This document shows, piece by piece, positions 12,267 through 21,475 of a DNA stretch of 64,000 nt. This stretch comes from Hydrogenophaga sp. (lineage in GTDB: Bacteria > Pseudomonadota > Gammaproteobacteria > Burkholderiales > Burkholderiaceae_C). The notes below the pieces were generated by a model. That model saw only the letters and a list, made by a program, of their open reading frames with translations, had not been told where the DNA came from and did no database searches. Where the stretch lies: positions 107,856-171,855 of the forward strand of contig NZ_JAUCZG010000005.1 in the NCBI RefSeq assembly GCF_030373225.1. The letters run 5' to 3'. The stretch's first letter is position 1; each line of letters opens with the position of its first letter. The position numbers and the translations under genes were made by a program.

Positions 12267-13301
12267 ATGCCGCCGATCAACGCCGCCACCATCGCTCGCC
12301 GGGCCCTGGCCGCCGTGGTGTTCAACACGGTCATCGCACTGGCCATCACGGCGGTCAGCGGCGAGGCCTTTGCGGTGAACATGCTCTATTCCCAGTTCAT
12401 CGGCCTGTTCATCTGGGCACTGATCGACGGCGGGCGCTTCGTGCTGCACCCCGGCGGCGGACCCGGCGCGCCGGCCATGGCCGCACTGGTCGTGGGCTCG
12501 GTGCTGCTGGCCTATCCGCTGGGCAGCGCCTGCGCCAACCTGCTGCTGGGTCGCCCGTTGCTGATCGGCCTGAACAACTTTCCGCGCGCCACCCTGGGCT
12601 TCGTGCTCATGTCCTTGTCGGCCGGCGGCTTCGGCGCCTATTACTTCACCAGCCGCGAAACGCTGGCCCGCGCCCGGCTCGCTGGCGAAGAAGCCCAGCG
12701 CCAGGCCAGCGAGGCGCGCCTGAAGTTGCTCGAATCGCAGCTGGAGCCGCACATGCTGTTCAACACACTGGCCAACCTGCGCGCGCTGATCACCACCGAC
12801 CCCGAACGTGCCGTGGCGATGCTCGATCGCCTCAACGACTTTCTGCGCGCCACGCTCACGGCCTCGCGCACCGAGGCCGCCGCCGGCCGTCACACCCTGG
12901 CCGATGAATTTGCACGCTTGCGCGACTACCTCGAACTCATGGCCGTGCGCATGGGTCCGCGCCTGCGCTACACGCTGGACCTGCCCGATGCCCTGAGCCG
13001 CCAGGTCGTTCCACCCCTGCTGCTGCAGCCGCTGGTGGAAAACTGCATCCGCCACGGGCTCGAGCCCAGCCGCGAAGGCGGCGAGATTCGTGTGGCAGCG
13101 CGCCAGGGCAGCGCAGGCCTGGAGCTGGAGGTGAGCGACACCGGCGTGGGTTGCGAGGCCGAGCCGAAGGCCGGTTTCGGCCTGAGCCAGGTGCGCGAAC
13201 GCCTGGCCACCGCCTACCCCGGCCGTGCTGGCATCGAATGGCACAGCGCACCGGGCGCCGGCACCCGCACCCTGCTCACCCTGCCCCTGCAAACGCCATG
13301 A
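12267..13301 (+). CDS. LytS/AlgZ-type sensor histidine kinase
   Basis: LESQLEPHMLFNTLANLRALITTDPERAVAMLDRLNDFLRATL; VVPPLLLQPLVENCIRHGLEPSREGGEIRV. Confidence 0.92.
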   Translation: MPPINAATIARRALAAVVFNTVIALAITAVSGEAFAVNMLYSQFIGLFIWALIDGGRFVLHPGGGPGAPAMAALVVGSVLLAYPLGSACANLLLGRPLLIGLNNFPRATLGFVLMSLSAGGFGAYYFTSRETLARARLAGEEAQRQASEARLKLLESQLEPHMLFNTLANLRALITTDPERAVAMLDRLNDFLRATLTASRTEAAAGRHTLADEFARLRDYLELMAVRMGPRLRYTLDLPDALSRQVVPPLLLQPLVENCIRHGLEPSREGGEIRVAARQGSAGLELEVSDTGVGCEAEPKAGFGLSQVRERLATAYPGRAGIEWHSAPGAGTRTLLTLPLQTP

Positions 13302-14092
13302 ACGCCACCGCCCTGATTGCCGAAGACGAACCCCTGCTGGCCCGTGCCCTGCAAGCCGAACTGGCGCACGCCTGGCCCGGGCTGAACGTGGTGGCGGTGG
13401 TCGGCGACGGCGAGGCCGCCGTGGCGCAGGCGCTGGCCCTCAGACCCGATGTGCTGTGGCTCGACATCCGCATGCCCGGCCAGAGCGGGCTCGAAGCCGC
13501 CGCCGAACTCGCCGAAGAATGGCCCGACGACCAGCCGTTTCCGGCGCTGGTGTTCGTCACCGCCTTTGATGCATACGCCGTGCAGGCCTTCGAAGCCCAG
13601 GCGGTCGACTACCTGCTCAAGCCGGTGCAGCCCGGGCGGCTGCGCCTCACGGTGCAGCGCGTGCAGGCGGTGCTGGAGCAACGGCGGCCCGCCAGCGGAG
13701 TGCTCGACGCCACGCTGGCACAACTGCGCAGCCTCCTGCAGGATCCCGGCGCACAGCCGGGCTCGGAGCGCCTTCAGGTGATCCCGGCCAGCGTGGGACA
13801 AAACGTTCGCATGGTGCCGGTGGCCGAGGTGCTGGCGTTCGAAGCGGCCGACAAATACGTGCGCGTGTTGTTGGCCCAGGACGAGGTGCTGATACGCACA
13901 CCCTTGAAAGAACTGATGCCCCGGCTGGACCCCGCCGTTTTCTGGCAGGTCCACCGGGGCACCGTGGTGCGGGCCGACGCCATCGAGAGCGTCTCGCGCA
14001 CCGAAGCCGGGCGCATGAACCTGCGACTGCGCGGCCGGCCCGAGGCCTTCGCCGTCAGCCGGCTTCACGCAGAGCGGTTTCGGGCCATGTGA
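13298..14092 (+). CDS. LytTR-family response regulator
   Basis: MNATALIAEDEPLLARALQAEL...VLWLDIRMPGQSGLEAA receiver; LytTR end VPVAEVLAFEAADKYVRVLL...RTPLKELMPRLDPAVFWQVHRGTVV. ATGA overlap with kinase gene. Confidence 0.94.
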   Translation: MNATALIAEDEPLLARALQAELAHAWPGLNVVAVVGDGEAAVAQALALRPDVLWLDIRMPGQSGLEAAAELAEEWPDDQPFPALVFVTAFDAYAVQAFEAQAVDYLLKPVQPGRLRLTVQRVQAVLEQRRPASGVLDATLAQLRSLLQDPGAQPGSERLQVIPASVGQNVRMVPVAEVLAFEAADKYVRVLLAQDEVLIRTPLKELMPRLDPAVFWQVHRGTVVRADAIESVSRTEAGRMNLRLRGRPEAFAVSRLHAERFRAM

Positions 14093-14098
14093 GACCGG

Positions 14099-14560
14099 TC
14101 AGCGGTGGCCGCGCCGGCCATCGTCGTCCCGGTCACGGCCACCGCGGAGGCCATGGTGGCGCTTGTGGTGGCCATGGCGGCGGTCATCCCAGCGCGGGCC
14201 ATGGCCCCAGCCGGCGCGGTAGTAGGGGCGCGGCTGCACATAGATGGGCTGCGGATACACCACCACCGGGCGCGGCTGCACCACGATGGGCCGCTGGTAG
14301 ACCGGGCGGCGTTCTCGGTAGACCGGGTAGCGCTCTTCGTACACCGGGTACTGGTTCACATACACCGGCGGTGCGTTGGACACCCCCACGGCGACACCGG
14401 GTGAGTTGACACCGATCGACCAGTACACGTCGCCGCGCGCATGGGCTTGCGTGGCCACGGTGGACATCGCCCAGGCGCTGGCGGCCAGCGCGGCCAGCGT
14501 GAGGCCACGGGCCAAGGCCGAGGTGCGGGCCCATTGGGCTTTGAGAGACAAGGTTTTCAT
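14099..14560 (-). CDS. Exported PXPV-repeat-like protein
   Basis: Signal peptide ...LTLAALAASAWAMSTVATQAHA; repeats YPVYEERYPVYRERRPVYQRPIVVQPRPVVVYPQPIYVQPRPYY; His/Arg/Gly-rich tail. Confidence 0.75.
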   Translation of the reverse strand: MKTLSLKAQWARTSALARGLTLAALAASAWAMSTVATQAHARGDVYWSIGVNSPGVAVGVSNAPPVYVNQYPVYEERYPVYRERRPVYQRPIVVQPRPVVVYPQPIYVQPRPYYRAGWGHGPRWDDRRHGHHKRHHGLRGGRDRDDDGRRGHR

Positions 14561-14688
14561 GGCGGGCTCCTGAATTCACGAAGGGCTGTTGGCAGGGTTT
14601 TGTGGTTACCCTGTGGCTGCATTACAGAGAATCGCCGCCGGCCCTGTACCGCATGGCCCGTCAAAGTCGTTGCCAGACGTAACCCACC

Positions 14689-15306
14689 ATGAAACAGCCC
14701 ACACTCCCTGCCGCCCTGGACGTCCTCGATGTCTGGTTTGGCGACGGTCTTCAGCTCGACTGGCCCTCGCAGGAACGCAAGGACCTCTGGTTCGGCGGCA
14801 GCCCGGCGCAGGACGAGGCCATCCGGCAACGCTTCGGGCCGCTGGTGAACGAGGCGCTGGGTGGCGGCCTCACCGACTGGGAAACCGAGCCCGGAACGCG
14901 GCTGGCGCTCATCGTGCTGCTCGACCAGCTCTCCCGCAACGTGCACCGCGGCCAGCGCCGTGCCTTCGACGGCGACGCGCGCGCGCAGCGCCTGACCCAG
15001 CGCTCGCTCGACGAAGGCATGGACACCACGCTCACCCCGGCCGGCCGTGTGTTCCTCTACATGCCGCTGATGCACGCCGAACAACTGCCTTTGCAGGAGG
15101 AGTGTGTGGCGCGCTTCCAGCGGCTGGTGGACAGCAGCCCCGAAGCGCTGCGCGACACGCTCGCGGGCAACCTGCGCTTTGCCGTGGTGCACCGGGACAT
15201 CGTGGCCCGGTTCGGCCGCTTTCCGCACCGCAACGCCGTGCTCGGACGCACCACCACCCCGGATGAAGCCGCGTTTCTGAAAGACGGCCCGCGCTTCGGA
15301 CAGTAG
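14689..15306 (+). CDS. DUF924 family protein
   Basis: DVLDVWFGDGLQLDWPSQERKDLWFGGSPAQDEAIRQRFGPLVNEAL...ALIVLLDQLSRNVHRGQRRAF. Confidence 0.88.
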   Translation: MKQPTLPAALDVLDVWFGDGLQLDWPSQERKDLWFGGSPAQDEAIRQRFGPLVNEALGGGLTDWETEPGTRLALIVLLDQLSRNVHRGQRRAFDGDARAQRLTQRSLDEGMDTTLTPAGRVFLYMPLMHAEQLPLQEECVARFQRLVDSSPEALRDTLAGNLRFAVVHRDIVARFGRFPHRNAVLGRTTTPDEAAFLKDGPRFGQ

Positions 15307-15329
15307 TGTCCGCCGCTGTGCGGGCGGAG

Positions 15330-15368
15330 CGTCACACCAACGTCATCCAGACGTCACGGTCGTTTCAC
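15330..15368 (+). promoter_or_regulatory. Putative PhoB-box array
   Basis: CGTCAC(15330) CGTCAT(15341) CGTCAC(15352) TTTCAC(15363), exact 11-bp period; TACAAC -10-like at about 15379. Confidence 0.65.
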
Positions 15369-15419
15369 CGTCGGTCCCTACAACCGTGGTTTTCAACCCT
15401 GAACAACCACAAGACCATC

Positions 15420-17291
15420 ATGCGACTCCCAGCCCGCCGCTCCCGCGCCACCCTGTTCGCCACCACCCTCGTCGCAACGGCCGTGATCACCGCCTGCGGT
15501 GGCGGCAGCGACACCCCCGTGACGCCAGCGCCTGTGGTCGAAGCCACGCCCGCCAGCCTGACGCTGGAGAAGATCGGCGCCTACAGCACCGGCCAGTTCG
15601 AGGTGAGCGCGGCGGAGATTCCCGCCTACGACGCCGCCAGCCGGCGCCTCTTCGTGGTCAACGCCCAGCTGGGCGCGGTGGACGTGCTCAACCTCGCCGA
15701 CCCGGCCAACCCGGTGAAGATCGGCACGCTCGACGCCACCGCCGTGCTGGCCGGCGCCGAGATCAACAGCGTGGCGGTGTTCAACGGCACCGTGGCCGTG
15801 GCCATCCAGGCACCGGTGAAGACCGACAACGGTCGCATGGCGCTGTATCGCGCATCCGATCTGAGCCTGATCAGTTCGGTGGAAATCGGAGCCCAACCCG
15901 ACATGATCACCTTCACGCCCGACGGCACCCGCGTGCTCGTGGCCAACGAAGGTGAGCCGAGCGACAACTACCAGACCGACCCCGAAGGCAGCATCAGCAT
16001 CATCGACGTGCGCAACCTGGCGGCCCCCGTGGTGCGCAACGCCGGCTTCACCAGCTTCAATGGCCAGGCCGCCGCGTTGCGTGCCGCCGGCGTGCGCATC
16101 TACGGCCCGGGCGCCACCGTGGCGCAAGACCTCGAGCCCGAGTACATCGCCGTCTCTGCCGACGGCACCACCGCCTGGGTGACGCTGCAAGAGAACAACG
16201 CGCTGGCCAAGGTCGACATCGCCAGCGCGACCGTCACCAACGTGCTGCCGTTGGGCTACAAGGACTACGGCCTGGCGGGCAACGAAATCGACGCATCCGA
16301 CCGGGACAACGCGATCATCATCAAGACCTGGCCCGGTGTGCACGGCATGTACCTGCCCGACAGCATGGTGTCGTACAGCGCGGGCGGTCAGACCTACCTG
16401 GTCACGGCCAACGAAGGCGACGCCCGGGCCTGGGGCGAAGACAACCCCGACTACCTCGGCACGCAGAACCCGGCCCTGGGCTTCATCGAAGAGCTGCGCG
16501 TGTCGGCGCTCACACGGGCTGCCGGATGGCAAACCGTGCCGCCGCAACTGCGCACCGTCGCCACACCACCCGTGGCAGGCGCCCTGCTCGACCCCGCCGT
16601 GTTCGGCTACTGCGGTGCCACCGGCATCGGTCCGGGCACCTGCAACGCAGCCGCCGAGCTGGGCAGGCTCAACATCAGCTGGGTGCAGGGCTACAAGACG
16701 GACGCCATGGGCGCGCCCCTTCGCTTCAGCGCCACGACCGGTCTTGAGGACCCCGCCGGCGACCGCCTGATGTACGACAAGCTCTACAGCTACGGCGCCC
16801 GCTCGTTCAGCATCTGGGACGGCAACGGCACCCTGGTCTGGGATTCGGGCGCAGCGATCGAACAGTTCCTCGCCGGCCCCGACTGCAGGCTTGGAAAAGA
16901 CCGCACCATTCCTTGCGCAACCTACTTCAACTCCGGTCACAACGAGGGCGATGCCCTCGACAGCCGCAGCGACGCCAAGGGCCCCGAGCCCGAGGGCCTG
17001 GCGGTGGGCAAGATCGGCAACAAGACCTTCGCCTTCATCGGCCTGGAGCGCATGGGCGGCGTGCTGGTGTACGACATCACCAACCCGGCGGCGCCGACGC
17101 GCGTGGACTACCTGAACACCCGCGACGAGTGGGTGACCGACCCACCGAACCTCGCCACCGTGGGCGATCTCGGCCCCGAAGGCCTGGTGTTCATTCCCGC
17201 AGCCCAGTCGCCCAACGGCAAACCGCTGCTGGTGGTGGGCAATGAAGTGAGCGGCACCACGGCCGTGCTGCAGCTCAACCTGACGTACTGA
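15420..17291 (+). CDS. Choice-of-anchor I family lipoprotein (alkaline-phosphatase-like beta-propeller)
   Basis: Lipobox TAVITAC; LTLEKIGAYSTGQFEVSAAEIPAYDAASRRLFVVNAQLGAVDVLNLADPANPVKIGTLD; GPEPEGLAVGKIGNKTFAFIGLERMGGVLVYDITNP. Confidence 0.87.
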   Translation: MRLPARRSRATLFATTLVATAVITACGGGSDTPVTPAPVVEATPASLTLEKIGAYSTGQFEVSAAEIPAYDAASRRLFVVNAQLGAVDVLNLADPANPVKIGTLDATAVLAGAEINSVAVFNGTVAVAIQAPVKTDNGRMALYRASDLSLISSVEIGAQPDMITFTPDGTRVLVANEGEPSDNYQTDPEGSISIIDVRNLAAPVVRNAGFTSFNGQAAALRAAGVRIYGPGATVAQDLEPEYIAVSADGTTAWVTLQENNALAKVDIASATVTNVLPLGYKDYGLAGNEIDASDRDNAIIIKTWPGVHGMYLPDSMVSYSAGGQTYLVTANEGDARAWGEDNPDYLGTQNPALGFIEELRVSALTRAAGWQTVPPQLRTVATPPVAGALLDPAVFGYCGATGIGPGTCNAAAELGRLNISWVQGYKTDAMGAPLRFSATTGLEDPAGDRLMYDKLYSYGARSFSIWDGNGTLVWDSGAAIEQFLAGPDCRLGKDRTIPCATYFNSGHNEGDALDSRSDAKGPEPEGLAVGKIGNKTFAFIGLERMGGVLVYDITNPAAPTRVDYLNTRDEWVTDPPNLATVGDLGPEGLVFIPAAQSPNGKPLLVVGNEVSGTTAVLQLNLTY

Positions 17292-17294
17292 ACG

Positions 17295-18527
17295 TCAACC
17301 GGACGCCAGCGGCTTCAAGGCCGCTGGCAGCCAGCCGGCCAGCTTCGCGTGAATGGTGGCCTCGCGCCGCTGCCACCAGATGCCCAGTGCCACCACGGCC
17401 AGGCCGAGCAGCGTGAGCGCAAACGGAAACAGCAGGCTGTCGGCAAACACGCGGTGCGAGAGATAACCAAGGTAGCTCGCCACGCCGATGGCGCCGAGCA
17501 CGGTGAACACGCGACGGCCGATCGCGGCACCCAGAAACACCAGGCCCACGTTGATCAGTGCATAGAGGAACTTGTTGAGCTCCGAATCGCTGTCCCGCAG
17601 GCTCAGCCCGCACCAGAACATGATGGCGCCGAAGAGGTAGAGCCAGAAGGCAAAGTCCTGCCGGTTCAGCGGATGGCTGGCGCGGCGGCTGCGCAGGTCA
17701 ACCCACACGGCCATGGCGCAGGTGGCCAGGCCGAACACCAGCGACACGTCGCGCGTGAACTGCCAGTCGAAACCGTCCTTCTGCATGATCATGTGGGCCA
17801 CATCCATGCTGAGGTACCAGAGGGTCACCGCCACCGGCATCACCATGAACGGCAGCCGCAAGCTGCGCAGCAAAACCACCGCAGCGGCGAGCGTGGCCAG
17901 TTCCAGCGTGAGCCAGCGCCAGTCGATGAAGCGGTGGTAGTCGCGGTAGCTGTCGTTCGTGCCCTCGGGCCAGAAGCCCAGGGCGCTCTGCAGCGCCCAG
18001 GTGGCCAGCGGCACCAGACACACCGCCAGCGTGGCCAGCACGCCGGCCGGCGTTCGCATGCGCTGCGCCATGAGGTTGCGCGCCACCAGCAAGGCGCCCA
18101 CGAGGTAGGCCACCGCCAGGGCAAACACCCCCCAGGCGCCAAACAGCTCCCAGCCCAGCGTCATGAACAGCGTCATGGCGCCAATGGCCAGCATGCCGCC
18201 GAAGTAATACAGCGTGTTGGAGAACGAAAAGGCCGGGCCCGGCGCCACGCGCGGCATGGGCGACATGGGCACGCCGGCGGGCACAGGCTGGACGGCCGGC
18301 GGGGCCAGCTCGGCCGCGCTCACGCGCTGGTCGCTGCCGGGTGATGCCCAGGACGCCCAGAGCGCGTGCGCCTCGCTCGGCACGATGGCGCCGCGCTCCA
18401 CCGCAGCCTCGATGTCGGCCCAGCCCAGGCGCACCCGCACCGAAGGCAAAAACACGTCTTCGGCCTGCGTGACCTCCCACGGGGTGGGCTCTTCGTTCGG
18501 AATGGTTTCAGGGTTCTCGTTGTGCAT
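17295..18527 (-). CDS. Polytopic membrane protein of unknown function
   Basis: MHNENPETIPNEEPTPWEVTQAEDVFLPSVRVRLGWADIEAAVERGAIVPSEAHALWASW then many TM helices; start trimmed from 18611. Confidence 0.7.
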   Translation of the reverse strand: MHNENPETIPNEEPTPWEVTQAEDVFLPSVRVRLGWADIEAAVERGAIVPSEAHALWASWASPGSDQRVSAAELAPPAVQPVPAGVPMSPMPRVAPGPAFSFSNTLYYFGGMLAIGAMTLFMTLGWELFGAWGVFALAVAYLVGALLVARNLMAQRMRTPAGVLATLAVCLVPLATWALQSALGFWPEGTNDSYRDYHRFIDWRWLTLELATLAAAVVLLRSLRLPFMVMPVAVTLWYLSMDVAHMIMQKDGFDWQFTRDVSLVFGLATCAMAVWVDLRSRRASHPLNRQDFAFWLYLFGAIMFWCGLSLRDSDSELNKFLYALINVGLVFLGAAIGRRVFTVLGAIGVASYLGYLSHRVFADSLLFPFALTLLGLAVVALGIWWQRREATIHAKLAGWLPAALKPLASG

Positions 18528-18648
18528 GTGGTGTGCGCCCCGGCGTGGTTGCTCGACTTCGCAGCAACGATAACGGAAAGCCCCCGCCCGCAAGTCGCGC
18601 TCCCCGACCACTCAGCCCGCGCCACAGACCGTTGGAACCGAGGCACCA

Positions 18649-18782
18649 CCGTTCGGGCTGCGCCACCGCCGTTCAGGCTGAGCCGCCTCCGTTCGGGCTG
18701 CGCCACCGCCGTTCGGGCTGAGCCTGTCGAAGCCCTCGCCGGCACCTGGGTGAACCCTTCGACCAGCACAGGGTGAACGGGT
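18649..18782. repeat. Intergenic repeat cluster: 20-bp tandem units plus CTGAGCCTGTCGAAG-type dispersed element
   Basis: Units at 18649, 18669, 18689 and 18709 (ccgttcgggctgcgccaccg / ccgttcaggctgagccgcct / ccgttcgggctgcgccaccg / ccgttcgggctgagcctgtc), then an opposite-orientation copy gggtgaacccttcgaccagcacagggtgaacggg. Confidence 0.85.
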
Positions 18783-18836
18783 GGCGAGGCTGGGACAAAA
18801 GCCAAACCGAGTGGGTGAGATCAATAGAATGCCCGG

Positions 18837-20681
18837 ATGAGCTCCAACACCCCCACCAGCAAGCCATCCAGCCCCAACGGCAACGCCCCCGCAGAGGGCG
18901 AACACAAGGTCAGCAACTTCCTGCGCCAGATCATCGAGAACGATCTCGACAAAGGCACCTACGCCAGCCGCCGCTGGGCCGGCACCCCGGGCGACGCCGC
19001 GCACCACGCCGCCGGCCCGCTGGACCCGGCCAGAATCCGCACCCGCTTTCCGCCCGAGCCCAACGGGTACCTGCACGTGGGCCACGCCAAGAGCATCTGC
19101 CTCAACTTCGGCCTGGCGCGCGACTACGGCGGCGTGTGCCACATGCGCTTTGACGACACCAACCCCGAGAAGGAGGACACCGAGTACGTCAACAGCATCC
19201 TCGACTCGGTGACATGGCTGGGTTTCAACTGGGAAGCCAACGGCCAGAGCCACCTGTTTCAGGCGAGCGACTACTTCGACTTCATGTACCGCGCGGCCGA
19301 GTACCTGATTGAAGCCGGCCACGCGTATGTGGACGAACAGACCGCCGAGCAGATGCGCGCCGCGCGCGGCGACTTCGGCAAACCCGGTGTGGACAGCCCG
19401 TTTCGCAGCCGCACACCCGCCGACAACCTGGCGCGCTTTCGCGAAATGCGCGACGGCCGGCACGAAGACGGCAGCATGGTGCTGCGCGCGAAGATCGACA
19501 TGGCCTCGCCCAACATCAACCTGCGCGACCCCGCCATCTACCGCATTCGCCGCGCCACGCACCACAACACCGGCGACACCTGGTGCATCTACCCCATGTA
19601 CACCTTTGCGCACCCGATCGAGGACGCACTGGAGCAGATCACCCACAGCATCTGCACGCTGGAGTTTGAAGACCAGCGCCCGTTCTACGACTGGCTGATG
19701 GACCGCCTGTGCGAAGGCGGCCTGCTGGCCCACCCCGCGCCGCACCAGTACGAGTTTGCGCGGCTCAACCTCACCTATGTGATCACCAGCAAACGCAAGC
19801 TCGCGCAGCTGGTGTACGACCACAAGGTCAGCGGCTGGGACGACCCGCGCATGCCAACCATCGTCGGCCTGCGCCGGCGCGGCTACACGCCCGAAAGCAT
19901 CCAGCTGTTTGCCGAGCGCATCGGCGTGACCAAGAGCGACAGCTGGATCGACTACAGCACGCTCGAAGGCTGCCTGCGCGAAGACCTTGAGAACAAGGCC
20001 CACCGCGGCATGGCCGTGCTCGACCCCGTCAAGCTGGTGCTCACCAACTGGGCGGAGGCCTTTGGAAGCGACGATCACACCGAAGACTGCACCCAGCCCG
20101 CCCTGCCCCACCACGCCGTGCCCGAGGGCCAGACCCCGCCGCCCGAGCGTGTGTTCAAGATCGGCGGCCAGGTGTGGATCGAACGCGAAGACTTTGAAGA
20201 AGTGCCGCCCAAGGGCTACAAGCGTTTGTTCCCTGGCAACGTGGTGCGCCTCAAAGGCGGCTACGTGATCGAGTGCACCGGCTGCGAAAAAGACGCGGGC
20301 GGCACCGTGACCGCCGTGCACGCCAGGGTGATCCCCGGCACCAAGAGCGGCACCCCCGGCGCCGACAGCGTGAAAGCCAAAGCCGCCATCACCTGGGTGA
20401 GCGTGGCCGACGGCGTGAGCGCCGAAGTGCGCCTGTACGACCGCCTGTTCAGCGACCCCCAGCCCGACGCCGGCGGCAAGGACTTCATCGAAGCGCTGAA
20501 CCCGAACAGCTTGAAGGTGGTGACGGCGTATGTGGAGCCGTCACTGGCTGCGGCGAAACCGGATGAGAAATTCCAGTTCGAGCGGTTTGGGTACTTTGTG
20601 GCGGATCGGGTGGATCACTTGGCTGGAGTGAAGCCCGTGTTCAACCGGGTGACGGGGTTGAAGGACAGTTGGGGCAAGTGA
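18837..20681 (+). CDS. glnS: Glutaminyl-tRNA synthetase
   Basis: SNFLRQIIENDLDKGTY...RTRFPPEPNGYLHVGHAKSICLNFGLARDYGGVCHMRFDDTNPEKEDTEYVNSI. Confidence 0.97.
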   Translation: MSSNTPTSKPSSPNGNAPAEGEHKVSNFLRQIIENDLDKGTYASRRWAGTPGDAAHHAAGPLDPARIRTRFPPEPNGYLHVGHAKSICLNFGLARDYGGVCHMRFDDTNPEKEDTEYVNSILDSVTWLGFNWEANGQSHLFQASDYFDFMYRAAEYLIEAGHAYVDEQTAEQMRAARGDFGKPGVDSPFRSRTPADNLARFREMRDGRHEDGSMVLRAKIDMASPNINLRDPAIYRIRRATHHNTGDTWCIYPMYTFAHPIEDALEQITHSICTLEFEDQRPFYDWLMDRLCEGGLLAHPAPHQYEFARLNLTYVITSKRKLAQLVYDHKVSGWDDPRMPTIVGLRRRGYTPESIQLFAERIGVTKSDSWIDYSTLEGCLREDLENKAHRGMAVLDPVKLVLTNWAEAFGSDDHTEDCTQPALPHHAVPEGQTPPPERVFKIGGQVWIEREDFEEVPPKGYKRLFPGNVVRLKGGYVIECTGCEKDAGGTVTAVHARVIPGTKSGTPGADSVKAKAAITWVSVADGVSAEVRLYDRLFSDPQPDAGGKDFIEALNPNSLKVVTAYVEPSLAAAKPDEKFQFERFGYFVADRVDHLAGVKPVFNRVTGLKDSWGK

Positions 20682-20851
20682 CTCTTCCACTTTTCAAACA
20701 TCAACGAAGTCCGGTCTTGCAATCAAATGACCTGGCCGGGACCTGACCGTGCGGGGCCAATTCCCGCGGCCATGCATTGAAGAACAGCGGTCAACCCGCC
20801 CCACCGACACGGTTCACCCGCTGTGTTGGTCCCCTACCTGAGATCCGTCAC

Positions 20852-21259
20852 ATGCTCGCCAACCTGACCCCCTTCCTCCTCCACTGGGCCATCACCGCCC
20901 TCGCCCTGTGGGTGGCGAGCCACTTGTTCAAGGGCATCCGGTTCGGCAGCACCTCGGCGCTGGTGGTCTCGGCCTTGCTGCTGGGGTTGGCCAATGCGGT
21001 GGTGAGGCCGCTGCTGGTGGTGCTCACGCTGCCCTTGACGCTGCTGAGCTTTGGCTTCTTCCTGCTGGTCATCAACGCGCTGATGCTGTTGCTGGTGTCC
21101 AAGCTGGTGAGCGGCTTCAAGGTCGACGGGTTCTGGACGGCGTTCTGGGCCAGCCTGTTCATCTCGGTGCTGAGCCTGGTGCTCGGCGCCTTCGTGCTGG
21201 GCGGGACGCCCGACTTCACCATCGAGACCAGCCCGGCCCCGGGATCGGTGTGGCTGTGA
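20852..21259 (+). CDS. Phage-holin-4-2-like (PF04020-type) membrane protein
   Basis: MLANLTPFLLHWAITALALWVASHLFKGIRFGSTSALVVSALLLGLANAVVRPLLVVLTLPLTLLSFGFFLLVINALMLLL. Confidence 0.85.
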   Translation: MLANLTPFLLHWAITALALWVASHLFKGIRFGSTSALVVSALLLGLANAVVRPLLVVLTLPLTLLSFGFFLLVINALMLLLVSKLVSGFKVDGFWTAFWASLFISVLSLVLGAFVLGGTPDFTIETSPAPGSVWL

Positions 21260-21286
21260 GGCTTTGAGGCTTTGAGGCTTTGAGGC
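21258..21286. repeat. 8-bp tandem repeat (gaggcttt x3.6) at a gene end
   Basis: gaggcttt gaggcttt gaggcttt gaggc, overlapping the TGA stop of the holin-like gene. Confidence 0.9.
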
Positions 21287-21439
21287 GCACCAGCCTGACA
21301 GACACGGCCGCTGCTCAGCGAGGCGGCTGGTATCTGGCAGAAGACTTTGCATCTGTGCCGGGCACGGCGCTTGTGACCTGCACGCCGGCCATGGTCATGA
21401 CACGACGCAAAGAAGTGCTCTCGAAACGCTTCGCGCCAT

Positions 21440-21463
21440 GTGCGGGGTGTTGAAACCCCGCAC
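21440..21463 (-). terminator. 9-bp GC-rich hairpin between convergent genes
   Basis: GTGCGGGGT-GTTGAA-ACCCCGCAC, 12 bp beyond the end of the minus-strand gene at 21476; no strong U tract. Confidence 0.55.
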
Positions 21464-21475
21464 CTCGCGTCGCGC

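Noticed and set aside
15393-16940. 515-aa minus-strand ORF
   Set aside because: Antisense to the choice-of-anchor-I gene.
18649-18728. Short regular repeats considered as a CRISPR array
   Set aside because: Units are contiguous 20-mers without unique spacers, and no cas genes are present.
18612-20321. 569-aa minus-strand ORF over glnS
   Set aside because: Antisense shadow of glnS; starts in the repeat cluster.
20682-20851. Intergenic region after glnS considered for a tRNA or ncRNA
   Set aside because: No cloverleaf, TTCRA arm or convincing hairpin could be made.
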